A stretch of 64,000 nucleotides of DNA from Brevundimonas naejangsanensis DSM 23858 (lineage in GTDB: Bacteria; Pseudomonadota; Alphaproteobacteria; Caulobacterales; Caulobacteraceae), in assembly GCF_000421705.1 (NCBI RefSeq), contig NZ_ATXN01000007.1, positions 62,001 to 126,000 on the forward strand, read 5' to 3'. The notes below the pieces were generated by a model that worked only from the letters and a program-made list of their open reading frames with translations, was not told the DNA's origin and made no database searches. Positions within the stretch are counted from its first letter, which is position 1; the number at the start of each line of letters is the position of its first letter. The position numbers and the translations under genes were made by a program. Shown piece by piece: positions 63,827-64,000 of this stretch.

Positions 63827-64000
63827 TCAGACCGGCCAGGTCTCGCGGCTGGCGCCCAGCACCTCGCCCGCCAGATAGAGCGAGCCGCAAATGACCACCC
63901 TTCCGGCGCCCAGGGCCAGGGCGCGGTCCAGCGCGGCGTCCACCGATTCAACCGCCATGGCGCCGAAACCCCGTCCCTGCGCGACGGCGGCCAGGGCCTC
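63827..64000 (-). CDS. folC: Folylpolyglutamate synthase/dihydrofolate synthase, C-terminal fragment
   Basis: Only the last 57 codons are in the window (reading in from the right edge): MAVESVDAALDRALALGAGR, VVICGSLYLAGEVLGA, then stop after RETWPV. The CGSLYLAGE motif is the conserved end of FolC, which adds glutamate to folates. It converges on trxA. The fragment is short but the motif is diagnostic. Confidence 0.85.
   Translation of the reverse strand, partial: EALAAVAQGRGFGAMAVESVDAALDRALALGAGRVVICGSLYLAGEVLGASRETWPV

Overview
This is a high-GC alphaproteobacterial chromosomal window, almost certainly from the Caulobacterales and plausibly Brevundimonas. The lineage is inferred from a PodJ-type polarity protein, the cell-cycle regulator GcrA, a Caulobacter-style cpa/tad pilus locus headed by pilA, the long alphaproteobacterial dCTP deaminase, and alphaproteobacterial AddB/AddA. 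About 57 protein genes, one tRNA and one riboswitch are supported. There is no sign of phage, plasmid, insertion sequence or CRISPR; codon and base usage look uniform.

Layout. 1-11 kb: 5' end of clpB, a TonB-dependent receptor, a periplasmic M16 peptidase, a Sel1-repeat protein, a DUF350/trypsin-like protease pair, rlmN, and mntP behind a manganese (yybP-ykoY) riboswitch. 11-16 kb: tRNA with CAT anticodon, a PQQ-type sugar dehydrogenase lipoprotein, and a two-gene beta-oxidation operon (thiolase plus FadB/FadJ-like fusion) with an ACGT-palindrome operator candidate. 16-27 kb: TSUP transporter/TIGR02186 pair, podJ, a flavin-type stress protein, argD-argF, an M28 peptidase, an orphan ABC-2 permease, and gcrA with a promoter carrying three GANTC (CcrM) sites. 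27-33 kb: apaG, dcd, an MFS exporter, dapE, a YbaK/small protein/RidA operon and an SRPBCC protein. 33-44 kb: the complete minus-strand pilA-cpaA-cpaB-cpaC-cpaD-cpaE-cpaF(tadA)-tadB-tadC locus, with a divergent plus-strand trio (a stand-alone CpaC-like N domain and two TadE-like pseudopilins). 44-53 kb: pabB, a regulator/membrane-protein pair with a perfect palindromic operator, AMP nucleosidase, a hydrolase-like lipoprotein and tandem S9 peptidases. 53-64 kb: acyltransferase, tsaE, amgK-murU (MurNAc recycling), addB-addA (double-strand break repair), trxA and the 3' end of folC.

Themes. Surface polarity and cell cycle (podJ, gcrA, pilA) share CtrA-like half-site pairs and GANTC sites in their leaders. 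A set of exported or envelope peptidases (M16, M28, two S9) together with a TonB receptor suggests a peptide-scavenging, oligotrophic life style.

The most interesting non-genic signal is a set of three dispersed palindromic repeat families in intergenic regions. The best defined has a CTCAAGCAG ... G(A/G)TAG core inside variable self-complementary flanks. At least nine copies are seen. One lies inside the tsaE coding sequence and is translated in frame, and one forms the leader hairpin of the thiolase operon.
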